A DNA stretch of 32,838 nt from an uncultured bacterium (GCA_905215625.1 CAJMQQ010000031.1:1-32838); one strand, 5' to 3'; counted from the stretch's first letter, positions 16,185 to 24,417 are shown. Notes: generated by a model not told the origin, from the sequence alone. Numbers and translations: made by a program.

Positions 16185-16836
16185 ACAGATGATTGGACAG
16201 GCGCTTTGCCCATTGGGCCAGCCGGGACGCAAATTGGATGTCGGGATGTGCCAGAAAAAGAGACTGATAATCCTCTTCGCCCAGGACGCAGGCCAGTTCC
16301 TGTTTGGAAGAGTCTGGCACCACAGCGGCAGTATCGTTTACAAAACAGAGAGAAGGATAGAGGACGCACCACCAGTTGCGTCCTTTTCCTTTCCCCAAAA
16401 TGACCCGTACTGCATCGTAATCCCCGGCAGGAAACAGCATATCTCCATAGGTCTTGGTGGGAAAGTGACTGACGCCTACTTCAATTTCAGCCTCATAGGA
16501 AAAGCCTTTGTCATGGATAAACTCATTTGTGTCCTGTTCCAGTTCTTCCTTATGTAAACGGACATAATCGGCAGTTTCTTCTTTCGACTTGCTGCTGGAT
16601 TCTTCGGCCAGTCCCTGGGAAATCTTATCTAAGAGAAAGGAACGGACTTCCAGTTTCAAATCCTGATCGGTTTTCTGGTTGCTGTCAGCAATGACGTGAA
16701 ACCGCAGCACCTGTTTGCGAAGCCGTCCGGCTAATTTTAGATCCGGACTGCCCAACTGTACCAGGCTCAGGATAAAGGCCAGAAGTATCAGAATTCCTCC
16801 TGCGAAAATGTCGTTTTTTACTGTTCTTGTCATCAT
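16159..16836 (-). CDS. spoIIR: Stage II sporulation protein R
   Basis: SpoIIR is a signalling protein made in the forespore. It is secreted toward the mother cell and triggers the SpoIIGA protease to activate sigma-E. The sequence shows an N-terminal membrane or export segment (about residues 10-30), then LRFHVIADSNQKTDQDLKLEVR, the family hallmark, and EVGVSHFPTKTYGDMLFPAGDYDAVRVILGKGKGRNWWCVLYPSLCF in the middle. Length (225 aa) fits. Two adjacent ATGs (16836 and 16833) follow GGAGG by 5 and 8 bases; either is possible. The gene is divergent from ddl and converges with the second TolC-like gene, overlapping it by 26 bases. In Bacillus it depends on sigma-F; I could not confirm a sigma-F promoter here. 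Confidence 0.93.
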   Translation of the reverse strand: MMTRTVKNDIFAGGILILLAFILSLVQLGSPDLKLAGRLRKQVLRFHVIADSNQKTDQDLKLEVRSFLLDKISQGLAEESSSKSKEETADYVRLHKEELEQDTNEFIHDKGFSYEAEIEVGVSHFPTKTYGDMLFPAGDYDAVRVILGKGKGRNWWCVLYPSLCFVNDTAAVVPDSSKQELACVLGEEDYQSLFLAHPDIQFASRLAQWAKRLSNHLSILPEERP

Positions 16837-16863
16837 CAAATCCTCCAGTCTTCCAGATTTATG

Positions 16864-16891
16864 TTGTAATTGTTGACACCTGTGGTATAAT
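16864..16891 (+). promoter_or_regulatory. Promoter of the ddl-murI operon
   Basis: TTGTAA (16864-16869), a 16-base spacer and a perfect TATAAT (16886-16891) with TGG in front, an extended -10. A TTGACA at 16873-16878 is too close to act as -35 for this box. Confidence 0.65.
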
Positions 16892-16954
16892 TTAGTCACG
16901 TGTGCAATAAAAATAATTCAGATTTGATTGAAATGAAATAGGAGATAAAAAAAT

Positions 16955-18010
16955 ATGGAAAAAAAGACAGTAGCCGTACTGTTTGGAGGACAATCCTCTG
17001 AGCACGTCGTTTCCTGTATGTCCGCTGCAAATATTGTAGAACAGATTGATACAGAGACCTATAACCTTCTGCTCATTGGAATTACGGAGGAAGGCCGCTG
17101 GCTGAAAGCGCCGTCTCTGGACTCCATCCGGGACGGAAGCTGGAAAGAAAGCTGTGAGGAAGCGGTCATTCTTCCAGATGCAACCAAAAAGTGCGCCTTA
17201 ATTAAACGTGGAACGTCCTGGAAGGAAGTTCCTGTTGACGTAGCATTTCCGGTGCTTCATGGCTTGTATGGAGAAGACGGAACCGTTCAAGGATTGTTTG
17301 AACTAGCGCGGATTCCGTATGTAGGCTGCGGCGTACTGGCGTCAGCAGTTTCAATGGATAAGTTGTATACTAAGATTGTTGTAGATGACCTGGGGATTCG
17401 CCAGGCAGCATATGAGCCGGTAATGAAAGAACAGCTTTCCGATATGAACGAAGTGGTAAAACGCATTGAAGCCCGTTTTTCTTATCCGGTATTTATTAAA
17501 CCCAGCAACGCGGGTTCCTCCAAAGGAGTTTCCAAGGCAGAGAACAGAGAAGGACTGGTGAAAGGTCTTTTGGAAGCAGCCTGTCATGATCGGAAGATTC
17601 TGGTAGAAGAAACCATAACCGGACGGGAAGTGGAATGCGCGGTATTTGGCGGAGGAAGCGTTCCGGTAGAAGCATCCGGAGTAGGAGAGATATTAGCAGC
17701 CGCTGATTTCTACGATTTTGATGCCAAATATTATAATGAAGAATCCAGAACCGTAGTAGATCCAGAACTTCCGGGAAACGCAGCCGAAACCATCCGCAGC
17801 AATGCTGCTGCGATTTTTAAGGCAGTAGACGGATACGGCTTGTCAAGAGTCGATTTCTTTGTAAAAGAAGATGGAGAAGTGGTGTTTAATGAAATCAACA
17901 CTTTGCCTGGCTTTACTGCCATTAGTATGTACCCCATGCTCTGGGAAGCAAGGGGCGTTGATAAGAAACGTTTAGTAAATCGGCTGATTGAGCATGGTCT
18001 GGCCCGCTAG
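16955..18010 (+). CDS. ddl: D-alanine--D-alanine ligase
   Basis: Ddl joins two D-alanines using ATP for the peptidoglycan stem peptide. The sequence shows the N-terminal VLFGGQSSEHVVSCMSA, the ATP-grasp loop KPSNAGSSKGVSKA near residue 183, GREVECAVFGG, DFDAKYYNEESRT in the substrate loop, and EINTLPGFTAISMYP with the magnesium-binding Glu/Asn. The AKYY tyrosine in the omega loop matches D-Ala-D-Ala ligases rather than the D-lactate type (His in VanA), so ordinary vancomycin-sensitive precursors are predicted. Length (351 aa) is normal. AGGAG lies upstream of the ATG. murI follows after 42 bases. Confidence 0.95.
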   Translation: MEKKTVAVLFGGQSSEHVVSCMSAANIVEQIDTETYNLLLIGITEEGRWLKAPSLDSIRDGSWKESCEEAVILPDATKKCALIKRGTSWKEVPVDVAFPVLHGLYGEDGTVQGLFELARIPYVGCGVLASAVSMDKLYTKIVVDDLGIRQAAYEPVMKEQLSDMNEVVKRIEARFSYPVFIKPSNAGSSKGVSKAENREGLVKGLLEAACHDRKILVEETITGREVECAVFGGGSVPVEASGVGEILAAADFYDFDAKYYNEESRTVVDPELPGNAAETIRSNAAAIFKAVDGYGLSRVDFFVKEDGEVVFNEINTLPGFTAISMYPMLWEARGVDKKRLVNRLIEHGLAR

Positions 18011-18052
18011 GCGGCAGACAAAAAGCCTGCAAAAAACAGGAGGACATTCCAG

Positions 18053-18874
18053 ATGACAGACAGAAATGCCCCTATCGGCGTCTTTGATTCGGGAGTAGGC
18101 GGCCTTACGGTAGCCAGAGAGATTATCCGGCAGATGCCGGACGAGCGGATGGTTTATTTTGGAGATACGGCAAGAGTTCCTTATGGAAACAAATCCAGGG
18201 ATACGATTTTGCGCTATTCCAGACAGATTATCCGTTTTTTGAAAAGCAAGCAGGTAAAAGCCATTGTAATTGCCTGCAATACGGCCAGCGCCTATGCTTT
18301 AGAAGAAGTAAAAAAAGAACTGGACATTCCGATTATCGGAGTAATTAGGGCTGGAGCGGTCAGCGCTATAAAGGCCACCCAGAATGGGAAAATCGGTATT
18401 ATCGGAACTGAGGGAACGATCCGGAGCGGGATTTATGAAACTGTAATTAAAGAAATGATGCCAGCGGCTGAGGTTACCGGAAAGGCCTGCCCTTTACTGG
18501 TTCCCCTGGTGGAAGAAGGGTTGTTTCACGACTCGGTTACTGATGAAATCGCATCCCGTTACCTTAGCGAACTAAAAGCAAAATACGTAGATACCTTGGT
18601 AATGGGATGCACCCACTATCCCCTTCTGCGCTCTACAATTAAACGGCTCATGGGAGAAGAAGTAACTCTGGTCAATCCAGCTTATGAGACGGCTATTGAG
18701 CTTCGGAATTTACTTCAAAGAGAAGATTTAATCTGTGATGGGAAAGCGGCAGGAAAAGAGGATAAATACCAGTTTTATGTCAGCGACCTGGCAGAAAAGT
18801 TTACGAATTTTGCGTCCGCGATTCTTCCTGAACAGGTGAAAGAAACAAAGAAAATCGATATTGAAACTTATTAA
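18053..18874 (+). CDS. murI: Glutamate racemase
   Basis: MurI makes D-glutamate for peptidoglycan without a cofactor, using two cysteines as acid and base. Both are present: Cys75 in IACNTASA and Cys186 in MGCTHYPLL. The opening IGVFDSGVGGLTV (with Asp12 and Ser13), VYFGDTARVPYG, and VNPAYETA complete the family pattern. AGGAGG lies 9 bases before the ATG. Length (273 aa) is typical. It is the second gene of the operon with ddl, so two steps supplying D-amino acids for the same stem peptide are expressed together; the third gene starts 31 bases downstream. Confidence 0.97.
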   Translation: MTDRNAPIGVFDSGVGGLTVAREIIRQMPDERMVYFGDTARVPYGNKSRDTILRYSRQIIRFLKSKQVKAIVIACNTASAYALEEVKKELDIPIIGVIRAGAVSAIKATQNGKIGIIGTEGTIRSGIYETVIKEMMPAAEVTGKACPLLVPLVEEGLFHDSVTDEIASRYLSELKAKYVDTLVMGCTHYPLLRSTIKRLMGEEVTLVNPAYETAIELRNLLQREDLICDGKAAGKEDKYQFYVSDLAEKFTNFASAILPEQVKETKKIDIETY

Positions 18875-18905
18875 CCCAGACTTATTGGAAAAGCAGGAGA
18901 GGAAC

Positions 18906-19352
18906 ATGACAAAAGAGGTACTTGTCACAGTCAGCGGGCTTCAGTCCATGGGCGGTGAAAGCGATCAGATTCAGGTGATTACTGCAGGAAATTATTATAG
19001 AAAGAATGGAAAACACTATATCGTTTATGATGAAATGATCGAAGGATATGACAGTCCGGTGAAAAACACGATTAAGGTGGGAGAAGACGTAATAGACGTG
19101 ATTAAACATGGGGTTTCCAGTGTCCATATGGTGTTTGAAAAAGACAAAAAACGGATTGCCTCCTACACCACTCCCATGGGAGAAATGATGGTCGGTCTGA
19201 GTACAAAAGACATCCAGGTGGAAGAAGAGGAAGACGCGCTGAAAGTCCAGGTCAGCTATTCTCTGGATATTAATTATGAACACGTATCGGAATGCAATAT
19301 CGTAGTAAGCGTCCAGTCAAAAGGACAGGCGGCAGTGCATTTGGTGAGTTAA
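18906..19352 (+). CDS. DUF1934 (YwiB-like) protein
   Basis: A 148-residue beta-rich protein matching the DUF1934/YwiB family: KEVLVTVSGLQSM at the start, YYRKNGKHYIVYDE, TIKVGEDVIDVIKHG, TPMGEMMVGLSTKDI, then SYSLDINYEHVSECNIVV. The family has a small barrel fold resembling calycins and no known function. It has no signal peptide. I chose the ATG at 18906, preceded by AGGAGAGG; the longer frame from 18861 would overlap murI and lacks a site. It closes the ddl-murI operon, with a strong terminator 5 bases after the stop, which suggests but does not show a link to wall synthesis. Confidence 0.85.
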   Translation: MTKEVLVTVSGLQSMGGESDQIQVITAGNYYRKNGKHYIVYDEMIEGYDSPVKNTIKVGEDVIDVIKHGVSSVHMVFEKDKKRIASYTTPMGEMMVGLSTKDIQVEEEEDALKVQVSYSLDINYEHVSECNIVVSVQSKGQAAVHLVS

Positions 19353-19356
19353 ATTG

Positions 19357-19391
19357 AGGCTGGGAATAGTACCAGCCTTTTGTGTTTTTTG
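19357..19391 (+). terminator. Intrinsic terminator of the ddl-murI operon
   Basis: AGGCTGG (19357-19363) pairs perfectly with CCAGCCT (19372-19378) across an 8-base loop, followed by a T-rich tract to about 19390. Confidence 0.9.
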
Positions 19392-19483
19392 GAAAAAGAT
19401 ATCCTATGAAATAAAATCGTTCTGTTGGGATGTGTTTCTAGAAAAAGACTATAAATAGACTTAACAATCACTGAACAAATGGA

Positions 19484-19512
19484 TTGCGGAAAGAAGTATG
19501 CTGTGATATACT
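19484..19512 (+). promoter_or_regulatory. Promoter of the nitrilase-fold cassette
   Basis: TTGCGG (19484-19489), 17 bases, then TATACT (19507-19512), about 46 bases before the TTG start codon. The cassette therefore has its own promoter after the preceding operon's terminator. Confidence 0.65.
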
Positions 19513-19558
19513 AAGAATGTAACAGCGAGACAAGATCATCAGGCAAGGAGATGATGAT

Positions 19559-20965
19559 TTGTATCAGAGAGTGTATGACAGCATTGCGGTAATTATAAGA
19601 AAGATTGAAGAAGCCGGTTCTATAGATAAATCGTTACTGGAAAAGTTTCGCAGCTATGATAAGAAGAGTGTGCAAAGATTTTTGTGGAAGGAATTGCCGA
19701 TCTTATTTGAAGAGGATGGAAGCGGATACAAAGAAATTGGAAATGAGCAATTAGATGCCTGGGATATGGTAGATACTTATATACAAAGATGTCAGGCTCC
19801 ATTTGCTCTTTTGTATTTGCTGATTCAATTAGATCTGGCAATTGAAAAACGAGTACAGGCGGTTGGAGAAATAGCTGGAGAAATACAAATACTGGAGTCT
19901 TTGAATAATAATGTGTCTGCCACCCAGATTGCGATAATTCCTCAAATGGAATCTTTTTGGGGGAGAAATAATAGAGGACGCCAACATTCTTATCATATAA
20001 ACCGTTTGCTTAAAAATATAATGTATTTAGATGAACAGATGCTTTTAAGTATGAAGGTAAAACATATAAAACATATTATCCTGCCATCACCTTATTTTAT
20101 CCGTTCGGAGAAAAGAGGTGTTCTGAGAATTGGATGTTCATTTGTTAGTAAAAATCTTCATTTAAAAACGTCAGATTACATACGGGATGGAGTGAAATAT
20201 TTTTCTGTAGATGGTGGTGAAGAAGACCATGTTTTAAATGTAGTTAAGGATGTCCTGCAAAAAGCGAAAGAAGAGCAGGTAGATATTCTTTTCTTTCCGG
20301 AAATGATAGGGAGCGATAGGATCAATCAGCAGATAAAGAGATTCTTGCAAGAAACTGTATTTGATTTGGAAGAATATCCGATGTTAATTGCTTTGCCGTC
20401 TGTCTGGAAAAAACACCAAAACAGTGTAATGATTTTGACGGGAGATGGAGAAGAAGTCTGCATTCAGCAAAAACAGTACCCATTTGATGGGGCAATTCAA
20501 CCAGATGGAGATACTATGTTGGAAGATATCTGGCCGGATGAAACTTTGTATTTGATTCATTGCAGAGGACTTGGAAGAATGGCTGTTATGATTTGTAAAG
20601 ACTTTCTGGTAACGGAATATTTAAATATGTTATTGGAAATATTGCGGGTAAGTTTGATTTTGGTGCCTTCCATGACAACCGGAGAATATGACTTTAAAAA
20701 TAATATTCATGCCTGCGAACACGCAGACTGCTGCGTTATTCAGGCGAATTGCTGCTCTGCCCAGTGGATGGTAGAAGAAACACAGCGAGGTAAATTGGAT
20801 ATCTGTGGATATTGTTTGAAAAGCGGAAAAAATCAAAATAAAAAGTATGGAATTGGACAGGATAAGATTATTGCATTGGAAAAACCAGAAAAGTGCAAAG
20901 CTGGTAACTGCGAAGAGGGATGTTTGATTTGGCAGGATTTTTACTACAAAAGAGCAAGCAGCTAA
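19559..20965 (+). CDS. Nitrilase-superfamily (carbon-nitrogen hydrolase) protein with extra terminal regions
   Basis: Residues about 188-405 carry the nitrilase fold with all three catalytic residues: Glu248 in LFFPEM, Lys305 in QQKQYPF, and Cys346 in AVMICKDF. HACEHADCCVIQANCC (385-399) follows where the family has its conserved Glu-Asn strand. Such enzymes hydrolyse nitriles or amides, or transfer acyl groups; the substrate here is unknown. Residues 1-180 are a mostly helical region I do not recognise. The C-terminal region has five more cysteines (416, 419, 446, 451, 455) that could bind metal. The start is TTG, with AAGGAG 8 bases upstream; nearby ATGs are out of frame. The gene is A+T richer than its neighbours and heads a three-gene cassette. 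Nitrilase domains also occur fused to some defence reverse transcriptases (DRT type 1), but no reverse transcriptase is seen here. Confidence 0.75.
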   Translation: MYQRVYDSIAVIIRKIEEAGSIDKSLLEKFRSYDKKSVQRFLWKELPILFEEDGSGYKEIGNEQLDAWDMVDTYIQRCQAPFALLYLLIQLDLAIEKRVQAVGEIAGEIQILESLNNNVSATQIAIIPQMESFWGRNNRGRQHSYHINRLLKNIMYLDEQMLLSMKVKHIKHIILPSPYFIRSEKRGVLRIGCSFVSKNLHLKTSDYIRDGVKYFSVDGGEEDHVLNVVKDVLQKAKEEQVDILFFPEMIGSDRINQQIKRFLQETVFDLEEYPMLIALPSVWKKHQNSVMILTGDGEEVCIQQKQYPFDGAIQPDGDTMLEDIWPDETLYLIHCRGLGRMAVMICKDFLVTEYLNMLLEILRVSLILVPSMTTGEYDFKNNIHACEHADCCVIQANCCSAQWMVEETQRGKLDICGYCLKSGKNQNKKYGIGQDKIIALEKPEKCKAGNCEEGCLIWQDFYYKRASS

Positions 20966-20978
20966 AAGGAGGAATTTT

Positions 20979-21752
20979 ATGAAGTGGGACATGGAAATGT
21001 GCCGTGAGATTAGTGTGGCCTACAGCAGAGAAAATCCCCCGTCAGAAAGAAAAAAATGGGAAGAGCAGCTTACAAGTATGAATCGGGAGTATTTATATGA
21101 AATTGTAAGGCTTTTTCAGAAAAATGATCAGGAAGTTTTGCAGCAGGAACTGAATCGTGGGCAAAAAGTTTCAAAATTGTTTGAGAGGATAGCAAAAAAC
21201 AACGATGAATGGTTGATTTATATAATGGGACGGCTTGGAGGAATCACACAGGGAACAGCTCTTTTGATTCGGGACGAAAACGAAAAGAATGATTTTTTTG
21301 CAGAAATGAAGCGTTTATGCACCAAGGCTCATTATAGTAATATTTTGAAATACATTTATTATTGGCCGTCTTCCCGACACAAAGAGATAGCAGAAAATGA
21401 AGGTATTCGGGTAAGTTTTCTTACAGAAATTATGAAAGAACTGCAGCAAAAAGGGGCTGTAAAAAAGTATTATAGCGGAAAAGCAGCGTTCTATGAGCTT
21501 ACCATAGATGGAAAAGAATTTGTCAGAACGCTGATATGCACAGATGAAGACAGGCCGATGCCGGATTATATTGGATTTTTAATAGCAGAAAGAAATATGG
21601 ATGAGGAAGAAACTGGACATTTAGAAAAAAGAAGAGCAGTTCAGCGGATTCAGGCTATGGAAAACGACAGAGAAAGGATTGTAATTTTTAACGAGAAGAA
21701 AAAAGATTACGAAAAATTAAACTATCGGTGGGAAGCGTATAGAAGCAGGTGA
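20979..21752 (+). CDS. Winged-helix protein of unknown function
   Basis: I do not recognise the full-length family. Residues about 118-186 look like a winged helix: YSNILKYIYYWPSSRHKEIAENEG, then VSFLTEIMKELQQKGAVKKYY and a beta wing ending AFYELTIDGKEFV, as in MarR- or PadR-like DNA-binding domains. Residues 1-115 are charged and helical; residues 205-257 are a highly charged helix that could form a coiled coil. There is no membrane segment. A perfect AAGGAGG lies upstream of the ATG, 13 bases after the nitrilase-fold gene, so the two are co-transcribed. It may regulate the cassette or act as a nucleic-acid-sensing partner; both are inference. A+T content is higher than in the flanking core genes. 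Confidence 0.7.
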   Translation: MKWDMEMCREISVAYSRENPPSERKKWEEQLTSMNREYLYEIVRLFQKNDQEVLQQELNRGQKVSKLFERIAKNNDEWLIYIMGRLGGITQGTALLIRDENEKNDFFAEMKRLCTKAHYSNILKYIYYWPSSRHKEIAENEGIRVSFLTEIMKELQQKGAVKKYYSGKAAFYELTIDGKEFVRTLICTDEDRPMPDYIGFLIAERNMDEEETGHLEKRRAVQRIQAMENDRERIVIFNEKKKDYEKLNYRWEAYRSR

Positions 21753-21756
21753 AAAG

Positions 21757-22404
21757 ATGGTTGAAACGATGAAGCGGTTAGATGAGATATTAAAACAGAT
21801 ATCAGAAAAAGCAGAGACAGAAATGGATAAATTAAATAGGGTATTAAATTTGTCGGAAATTGATGATTCGGAACTGAAAGATGACATTAATGAGATGATT
21901 TCTGTGTTGAGAATTCTTTTGAAAGAAGCGCCTTCGGATGAAATAACAACTAAAATAGCAGGGCGCTTAGGGAAAGAAACAGCAGAGAAGATAGTAAGCA
22001 TTGCGGAACAGTCTATGGAATATTATTATGCAATGGGGCCTTTGCGCAAAATGGAAGGCGAAAAAAGTGAACAGGTATCCAATATAATTTTATCTATTTT
22101 CGGCAAGTATATTTTGCGATATGAAAAAGAATTCTTTTTGTCAGCGTCTGGATATGGCTTGCGGGAGAATGAACTGGAAGAGATTGCCAGAAGTCTGGAT
22201 ATTCTTATATCTTTTTATATTCAGAATCATTATAGCCGAAAGATGATAATCGGAGATTTAAAAGATGAAACAGGGCTTGGCGATGAAACGGTAAATACAA
22301 TTGCAGATTTAATTGAGGAAAACTATCAGAAGCTGCAAATCAATGAAATCATGGACAGACTTCGTTATTTGGATAATAAAATTATGGAATTAAAAATTCA
22401 TTAA
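21757..22404 (+). CDS. Helical coiled-coil protein of unknown function
   Basis: A 215-residue protein of unknown family, predicted almost entirely helical. Residues 1-60 have heptad-like Leu/Ile spacing with many Lys and Glu (MKRLDEILKQISEKAETEMDK onward), suggesting a coiled coil. A middle region contains RLGKETAEKIVSIAEQSMEYYYAM. The C-terminal 50 residues (GLGDETVNTIADLIEENY, then QINEIMDRLRYLDNKIMEL) are again amphipathic. No enzyme motif, membrane segment or signal peptide is visible. The start is 4 bases after the winged-helix gene stop, so they are tightly co-transcribed. The stop codon lies only 9 bases before the left end of an insertion sequence, so the natural end of the cassette may have been disturbed. 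Confidence 0.65.
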   Translation: MVETMKRLDEILKQISEKAETEMDKLNRVLNLSEIDDSELKDDINEMISVLRILLKEAPSDEITTKIAGRLGKETAEKIVSIAEQSMEYYYAMGPLRKMEGEKSEQVSNIILSIFGKYILRYEKEFFLSASGYGLRENELEEIARSLDILISFYIQNHYSRKMIIGDLKDETGLGDETVNTIADLIEENYQKLQINEIMDRLRYLDNKIMELKIH

Positions 22405-22413
22405 ACTAAAATA

Positions 22414-22425
22414 GGGGGCTGTCGG
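22414..22425 (+). repeat. Left terminal inverted repeat of the insertion sequence
   Basis: GGGGGCTGTCGG pairs with the right terminus (reverse complement GGGGGACTGTCGGG) apart from one missing A. Confidence 0.7.
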
Positions 22426-22454
22426 TTAATACCGATTTTTAGGCTCTAAATCTT

Positions 22455-22521
22455 AAAATACGAATCTCCTTTAGAAATCAGTGTTTTTCGCACCTGATCT
22501 TCTATGAGAGATTCGTATTTT
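22455..22521. repeat. Long hairpin at the transposase 3' side
   Basis: AAAATACGAATCTC (22455-22468) and GAGATTCGTATTTT (22508-22521) are a perfect 14-base inverted repeat around a 39-base loop that has further partial pairing. T-rich sequence follows on both strands, so it could end transcription from the cassette on one side and from the transposase gene on the other. Confidence 0.65.
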
Positions 22522-22587
22522 GGCTTTTTCGTATGTATTTTTGGGCACAAAAACCCCTCAACCTGCATATTTAAACGTACACATTTT

Positions 22588-24342
22588 CTAAGCAACTGTT
22601 TCTTCGATTTTTTCCTCAAATTTTTGGATTTTTTCATAAAGAAAACGATGGTATTTATTTATATTTCTTCCAATCGCATACAGCATGAATTCTTTATATA
22701 CTTTTTCGGATGTCCGGTAATTGAATCGGCGGAAACTGTCATTTTCTTTAATGTCTCCAAAATGTCCCTCTGTCTGGATGGAACGAATCTGACGATTTAA
22801 GATCCCTTTCTCACTCTGGATGTTTTTATGGGATTCTTCTTTCAAAGCTTCCCATTGTTCGTTGATCTTCATCACTTTATTTTTTTCTATATCTTTTTCG
22901 GCATCATATTTATAGAGACATTTTGCTTTATGTTCACAACCACTGCAGTCTGCACATCCATACACTTCAAAAATTTGTGTATAACCAGTCTGTGCTTTTG
23001 TTTCTGTTCGGATATGATGCAATTCTCTTCCGTCATGGCAAATATAATACAACTCATCTTCAAATATCTGCGTTTTCATGTTGTAATACTTTCCGATTTC
23101 TTCTGTATACGCACGTGTTTTCCGTTTTTCATGATCCTGCAGCTTGATATAGCTGGAGATTTTATGTTCTTTTAAGTACAGTAGGTTTCTTTCGCTGCAA
23201 TACCCGCTATCTGCTGTCACTTCCTCAAGAATATCCCCGAATGCTTTTTGATGTTTTTCCAAAACCGGAATCAACGTATTATAATCTGTCCGATCATTGC
23301 TGACATAAGTCTGGACAATGAAATAATTCTCTACTGCAATCTGGACATTATACGCCGCTTTTAATTGCCCGTTCAGCATATGATCCTCTTTCATCCGCAT
23401 AAAGGTAGCTTCCAGATCTGTTTTGGAATAACTGTTTCTGTCTGTCCCCATGATCTCAAAACATTCTTTATATCCCATAAGACGTTCACCACAGGCTTCC
23501 AATTCTTCGTAAAGCTGCTGGATTTCCGATTTTCTTTTTCCTTTTCCATAAACAAATGTAATCTGTTCCTGTTCTGCTATCTGTATCAGATTTTTTTGGA
23601 GCTTCAGTATCTCCAACGGAGAACAATTGTCAATCTCTATGATTGTATTATTAGATAACTTTTTATGTTTTGTCAGTTTCCTTTTTCGGTTCTTTTCAAT
23701 GACATCCCTTACTTTCTCCATTCCTTCGATCACGAACATATGTGCATGGGGAATGTCATATTTCATGCCATACTCATTTTCATCAATCAAAACGTTATAC
23801 TTTTGATACAATAAATCAATAGTATCCAGTAGTCCTGCAAGATGATAATTGATTGTTCCTCTCCAGACAAACGTATAACGGTTCGCATTGGCTTCTATTT
23901 TTGTACCATCAATAAAAAGATTTTTTAGTGTGATGAATCCTTCTTTTTGCAGGCGACGAAGAAACTGATAATTCAGCTCATCCAGTACATCAGCGGTCAG
24001 TTTCTTATTCTTGAAGTCATAAAAAGCATCCCTTTTCGGCTTCTGACCTTTCGTAAGCCAGATAAAGGCAAGATCTCTTTCACATAATTCTACAATACGG
24101 TCAACAGCTCTTATCCCACGCATATTTGCGTAAGTAACTACAGCATACATCATGATTGGGTTGTACCCGGTTCTTCCCTTATCAGAACAATTGGCTAATA
24201 AGCCAGAAAAATCTAACTCCTCCATCACTTTTTTCAGGGTATAGACTGGATCGTCGTCTGGTAAACACAATTCGAAGAAACTGAAGTTAATTTTCTGTTG
24301 CCCTAATTCAAAAAAATCGTTATAATAGTCTTTGTTTAGCAT
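22588..24342 (-). CDS. IS1182-family DDE transposase
   Basis: The 584-residue protein has the catalytic triad of the IS4-like DDE group: Asp145 in NLFIDGTKIEAN, Asp378 in EEVTADSGYCSERN, and Glu525 in IQTEGHFGDIK. A four-cysteine cluster, CADCSGCEHKAKC (463-475), between the second Asp and the Glu is typical of IS1182. The N-terminal region (LPDDDPVYTLKKVMEELDFSGL, then GRTGYNPIMMYAVVTYANMRG) is the usual DNA-binding part. I chose the ATG at 24342 (MLNKDYYNDF). A longer frame to 24471 reads through two hairpins and is not credible. Only a weak GGA precedes the start. A TATAAT lies just 6 bases before the ATG inside a 7-base inverted repeat, so the transcript may be nearly leaderless and self-regulated. 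Confidence 0.93.
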   Translation of the reverse strand: MLNKDYYNDFFELGQQKINFSFFELCLPDDDPVYTLKKVMEELDFSGLLANCSDKGRTGYNPIMMYAVVTYANMRGIRAVDRIVELCERDLAFIWLTKGQKPKRDAFYDFKNKKLTADVLDELNYQFLRRLQKEGFITLKNLFIDGTKIEANANRYTFVWRGTINYHLAGLLDTIDLLYQKYNVLIDENEYGMKYDIPHAHMFVIEGMEKVRDVIEKNRKRKLTKHKKLSNNTIIEIDNCSPLEILKLQKNLIQIAEQEQITFVYGKGKRKSEIQQLYEELEACGERLMGYKECFEIMGTDRNSYSKTDLEATFMRMKEDHMLNGQLKAAYNVQIAVENYFIVQTYVSNDRTDYNTLIPVLEKHQKAFGDILEEVTADSGYCSERNLLYLKEHKISSYIKLQDHEKRKTRAYTEEIGKYYNMKTQIFEDELYYICHDGRELHHIRTETKAQTGYTQIFEVYGCADCSGCEHKAKCLYKYDAEKDIEKNKVMKINEQWEALKEESHKNIQSEKGILNRQIRSIQTEGHFGDIKENDSFRRFNYRTSEKVYKEFMLYAIGRNINKYHRFLYEKIQKFEEKIEETVA

Positions 24343-24343
24343 A

Positions 24344-24363
24344 GTTCCATTATAACATGGAAC
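24344..24363. promoter_or_regulatory. Inverted repeat overlapping the transposase -10 and start
   Basis: GTTCCAT and ATGGAAC flank a 6-base centre. The centre and left arm contain TATAAT on the minus strand (24354-24349), one base from the transposase ATG region. It could be a transposase operator. Confidence 0.45.
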
Positions 24364-24364
24364 G

Positions 24365-24400
24365 GAGAAAAAGATGGTTGTCGTTAGCCATCTTTTTCTC
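24365..24400. repeat. 13-bp hairpin upstream of the transposase gene
   Basis: GAGAAAAAGATGG (24365-24377) and CCATCTTTTTCTC (24388-24400) pair perfectly. TTTTT follows on the plus strand, so it resembles an intrinsic terminator for transcripts leaving toward the right, and would also fold in minus-strand read-through entering the transposase gene. Confidence 0.65.
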
Positions 24401-24417
24401 TTTTTATGGAGAAGTTT

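Noticed and set aside
16873..16878. TTGACA as the -35 of the ddl promoter
   Set aside because: It is only 7 bases from TATAAT, and no -10 lies 17 bases downstream; TTGTAA with an extended -10 fits better.
17718..17760. Possible vancomycin-type (D-Ala-D-Lac) ligase
   Set aside because: The substrate loop has AKYY with tyrosine as in D-Ala-D-Ala ligases, and no other van genes are nearby.
22446..22637. Lysine-rich 63-residue ORF at the left end of the insertion sequence
   Set aside because: It lies across the long hairpin and overlaps the transposase end on the same strand in another frame; no ribosome site.
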